Shown here: piece after piece, positions 6,381 through 8,100 of the stretch
Layout of the letters: the number at the start of each line of letters is the position of its first letter
Position numbering within the stretch: position 1 is the stretch's first letter
Assembly (NCBI GenBank): GCA_023665245.1
Contig: JAMPEH010000091.1
Span: forward strand, 1-8,100
DNA length: 8,100 nucleotides
DNA from: Muribaculaceae bacterium
Lineage (GTDB): Bacteria > Pseudomonadota > Alphaproteobacteria > Rs-D84
Direction: 5' to 3'
The notes under the pieces: generated by a model
Databases searched by the model: none
What the model was told of the DNA's origin: nothing
The model's input: the letters and a program-made list of their open reading frames with translations, nothing else
Program-made: the position numbers and the translations under genes

Positions 6381-7600
6381 TTTATGTCATATGTCGTATA
6401 GTAAAATGACGTAACCTGCTCCGGAAAATTTAACCCCTCAAACTTTTCAAATGTGCTGATGTACAAAACCAGAAGGATATACGGTGCCGGGTTTTCCACG
6501 ATACCCCCTCCCAGTGTTTTCAGCGAGTCCCTGATTCCCTCATCGCGCTTCCATGCCAAAACCAATATGTCAAGAAACCCCACGATGAACAGCGCGGCAA
6601 ACCAGCGCCCCCAGTCGTTCATGAGTGCAAACACCGGCACAAACGCAAGATTTGTCATCAGCATCAGAACATACTTCACTTTCTCATCTTTCTTCCGGCT
6701 ATGCCGGACCGCATGAATCCAGATCCACAAATATGTCACCCACACCGGACTGAGCATGCAGACAAGCATGAAACCATATTTCAGATGGTGCGGAATCTCC
6801 GGAACCATATTGTTCGTGAAATTCTCAACAATCGTCCAAAAATATTCCGCCTCCATCGGTCCTTCGTCAACCAGGAAATCCGCACGCGAATTGAGGTCTT
6901 CCATCAGCAGTTCAAGATTGTCATAATATATCCCGGATGTAAACTGCATGATCAGGAAAACAATCCCGACCACCGCTAATACAAAGATCCCGCAAAAAAT
7001 ATACCGCCTCTTTTTATCATTGTCCCAGATATCCTCAATCATCATCACAAGCACGAGCGGGAAGAACAGAAAGACATATGCCTGATGGATCAATATGCAC
7101 AGGCATCCCAGCGCCGCAAACAGCACATACCTCACCCTCATGTCTTTTATGTGGAAAAATACTATAATGGCAACCAGTGACAGAAGAAATAAATATGTAT
7201 CCAGTCTTCCCATGTTCTCCGCGGTCCAAAGATATTCCGGGGATGCGGGCGACATCAGATAAAACACCGCCAAAAACAATACTGCAGCTTTTGACTGCCT
7301 GTCGGGCATTTTTTTATAAACACTGCCGATGACCAATGCCAACAAAATACATATGGTACCCAATGCCGCCAACACAAAATTGTAGGCAAATGTCTTTGTG
7401 ACAAAGCCGCCCGTAAGCAGGCTGACCAGACTCCCGACCAGCAGCCTGGAGCCAAATCCGTAGGAATAGTTTATGACATACCATGCGTTGACATACCCGT
7501 ATATCGCATCAGCCCTGTTAATGTAGAGCGAGTATATCAGATACATCCCCACCATCAACTCGACCGAATATCTGCCCAACGCACACCTTAACTTTTTCAT
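6353..7600 (-). CDS. Uncharacterised polytopic membrane protein of a glycan cluster
   Basis: I do not recognise a named family for this 415-residue protein. It is strongly hydrophobic, with roughly 9-11 membrane helices and one larger polar loop (about 222-270, rich in Glu, Asp and Asn). Distinctive short motifs are YGFGSRLLVGSL (47-58), MGRLDTYLF (130-138), HQAYVFLFFP (172-181) and DWGRWFAALF (329-338). Conserved Arg, Asp and His residues at the ends of membrane segments are what one sees in polyprenyl-phosphate-dependent glycosyltransferases, Wzy-type polymerases and O-antigen ligases. One of those roles is plausible but not shown. The ATG at 7600 has a GAGGAG site (7607-7612) with a 6-base gap. 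Its stop precedes the main part of the GT39-type gene by about 32 bases, or overlaps it by 28 if the distal ATG is used. Co-transcription, and perhaps cooperation with that enzyme, is likely. Confidence 0.85.
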   Translation of the reverse strand: MKKLRCALGRYSVELMVGMYLIYSLYINRADAIYGYVNAWYVINYSYGFGSRLLVGSLVSLLTGGFVTKTFAYNFVLAALGTICILLALVIGSVYKKMPDRQSKAAVLFLAVFYLMSPASPEYLWTAENMGRLDTYLFLLSLVAIIVFFHIKDMRVRYVLFAALGCLCILIHQAYVFLFFPLVLVMMIEDIWDNDKKRRYIFCGIFVLAVVGIVFLIMQFTSGIYYDNLELLMEDLNSRADFLVDEGPMEAEYFWTIVENFTNNMVPEIPHHLKYGFMLVCMLSPVWVTYLWIWIHAVRHSRKKDEKVKYVLMLMTNLAFVPVFALMNDWGRWFAALFIVGFLDILVLAWKRDEGIRDSLKTLGGGIVENPAPYILLVLYISTFEKFEGLNFPEQVTSFYYTTYDIKCWLLDLFR

Positions 7601-7760
7601 TACAATCTCCTCATCCGCCTGATCAGTAATATAAATACTGCAAGCCTCTCCTTGCCCACAATCATACGTCCGGCATTACAAAATTTCCATCCTGAATCAA
7701 TGCCGAAAGCGCCGCCAGATCAGCATCTGCAGGCACTGTCTGCGGCACAACACCCTCTGC
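7601..7760. other. Spacer between two membrane-protein genes, with an open in-frame tail
   Basis: This is the longest gap in the window. Next to the upstream stop it carries 32 in-frame sense codons (7665-7760, minus strand) that look protein-like and end at TGA 7662-7664. The rest holds a weak promoter-like pair (TTGTGG at 7656-7661, TATTTA at 7632-7637, 18-base spacer), a five-base-pair hairpin (7640-7655) without a following T run, and the ribosome binding site of the next gene. I see no terminator, so read-through from the upstream gene is the default expectation. Confidence 0.5.
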
Positions 7761-8100
7761 TCATTTGTCCCCATTCCTTTCCTGCGTTGGATAAAAACCT
7801 TCCCTAATTGACTCTCCCCTGAAAAAAATCTGCATCTGCCGCGGAACCGACGGAAAATGGTCGTACCCCGTCCTGTCGCCCCGTACGGGATAATAAAATG
7901 TGACGCCCCCCGTCTCATAGCTTTCCAGTTCATAACTTCCGTAATCCTGCTGCCATACATACGCCTGTTGCCCCGACTCCCCATACATATGACGCGCCAG
8001 CGACACCAGCTTCACCGCCGAGAAGGCGCACAGCAAAAACACACCAAAAACCGCCGTCTTTCTTATCATATCCCTTTTTTGCCTTTTGTCAAAGTATTTT
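7761..8100 (-). CDS. C-terminal end of a membrane protein, 5' partial
   Basis: The frame is open to the right edge of the window, so these 112 residues are probably the end of a larger protein. An ATG at 8069 could give a free-standing 102-residue protein, but it lacks a properly spaced ribosome binding site (only GGG three bases away), and the codons before it read as a basic loop (KYFDKRQKRD). The layout is a basic cytoplasmic segment, one membrane helix (about residues 15-34 of the fragment), then a polar extracytoplasmic tail. The tail contains FYYPVRGDRTGYDHFPSVP and a later FFRGESIREGF. From memory, similar tails end some large membrane proteins of Firmicute glycan clusters, but I cannot name the family. 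Gene order suggests it belongs to the same operon. After the TGA at 7761-7763 the frame continues without a stop for 32 more codons, so the annotated end may not be the ancestral one. Confidence 0.6.
   Translation of the reverse strand, partial: KYFDKRQKRDMIRKTAVFGVFLLCAFSAVKLVSLARHMYGESGQQAYVWQQDYGSYELESYETGGVTFYYPVRGDRTGYDHFPSVPRQMQIFFRGESIREGFYPTQERNGDK

Noticed and set aside
7640..7655. Inverted repeat GCAAG/CTTGC with a six-base loop
   Set aside because: The stem has only five base pairs and no T run follows on the transcribed strand, so it is not a credible intrinsic terminator.
7632..7661. Promoter-like pair TTGTGG and TATTTA with 18-base spacing on the minus strand before the polytopic gene
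   Set aside because: Both boxes match consensus only in part, and AT-rich gaps give such matches by chance. It is not strong enough to list as a promoter.

Overview
All eight protein-coding genes or gene ends in this 8.1 kb window lie on the minus strand, so transcription runs from high to low coordinates. Strong AGGAGG-type ribosome binding sites, a G+C content around one half, and protein families typical of low-GC-relative Gram-positives suggest a gut-type Firmicute, probably Clostridia and perhaps Lachnospiraceae. That placement is inferred from style; no marker gene is present. The window appears to be the interior of a surface-glycan biosynthesis and modification cluster.

In transcription order (right to left): the C-terminal end of a membrane protein cut by the window edge (7761-8100); a roughly 150-base spacer; a polytopic membrane protein of no recognised function (6353-7600); a GT39/PMT_2-type membrane glycosyltransferase (4743-6380); a GT11 alpha-1,2-fucosyltransferase-like protein (3808-4704); a GT2 glycosyltransferase (2772-3806); an MBOAT O-acyltransferase (1266-2729); its SGNH-fold partner (191-1246); and the first 48 codons of an ABC-type membrane protein resembling the PglK lipid-linked oligosaccharide flippases (1-145).

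A working model, which is inference: the GT2 and GT11 enzymes act on the cytoplasmic face, adding sugars including a fucose (or similar deoxyhexose) to a lipid-linked oligosaccharide. The ABC protein flips it. The GT39-type enzyme, using a polyprenyl-phosphate sugar, and the MBOAT/SGNH pair then add a sugar and acyl groups on the outer face. Gaps between genes are mostly under 50 bases, two genes are nearly or actually overlapping, and no convincing terminator or internal promoter is visible, so one operon is likely.

The oddest points are: the GT39-type gene, whose only well-placed ribosome binding site leads to an ATA codon instead of ATG; the right-hand partial gene, whose frame stays open and protein-like for 32 codons past its stop; and an unidentified polytopic protein that may be a new glycosyltransferase or polymerase. 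No RNA genes, insertion sequences, CRISPR arrays or origins were seen.
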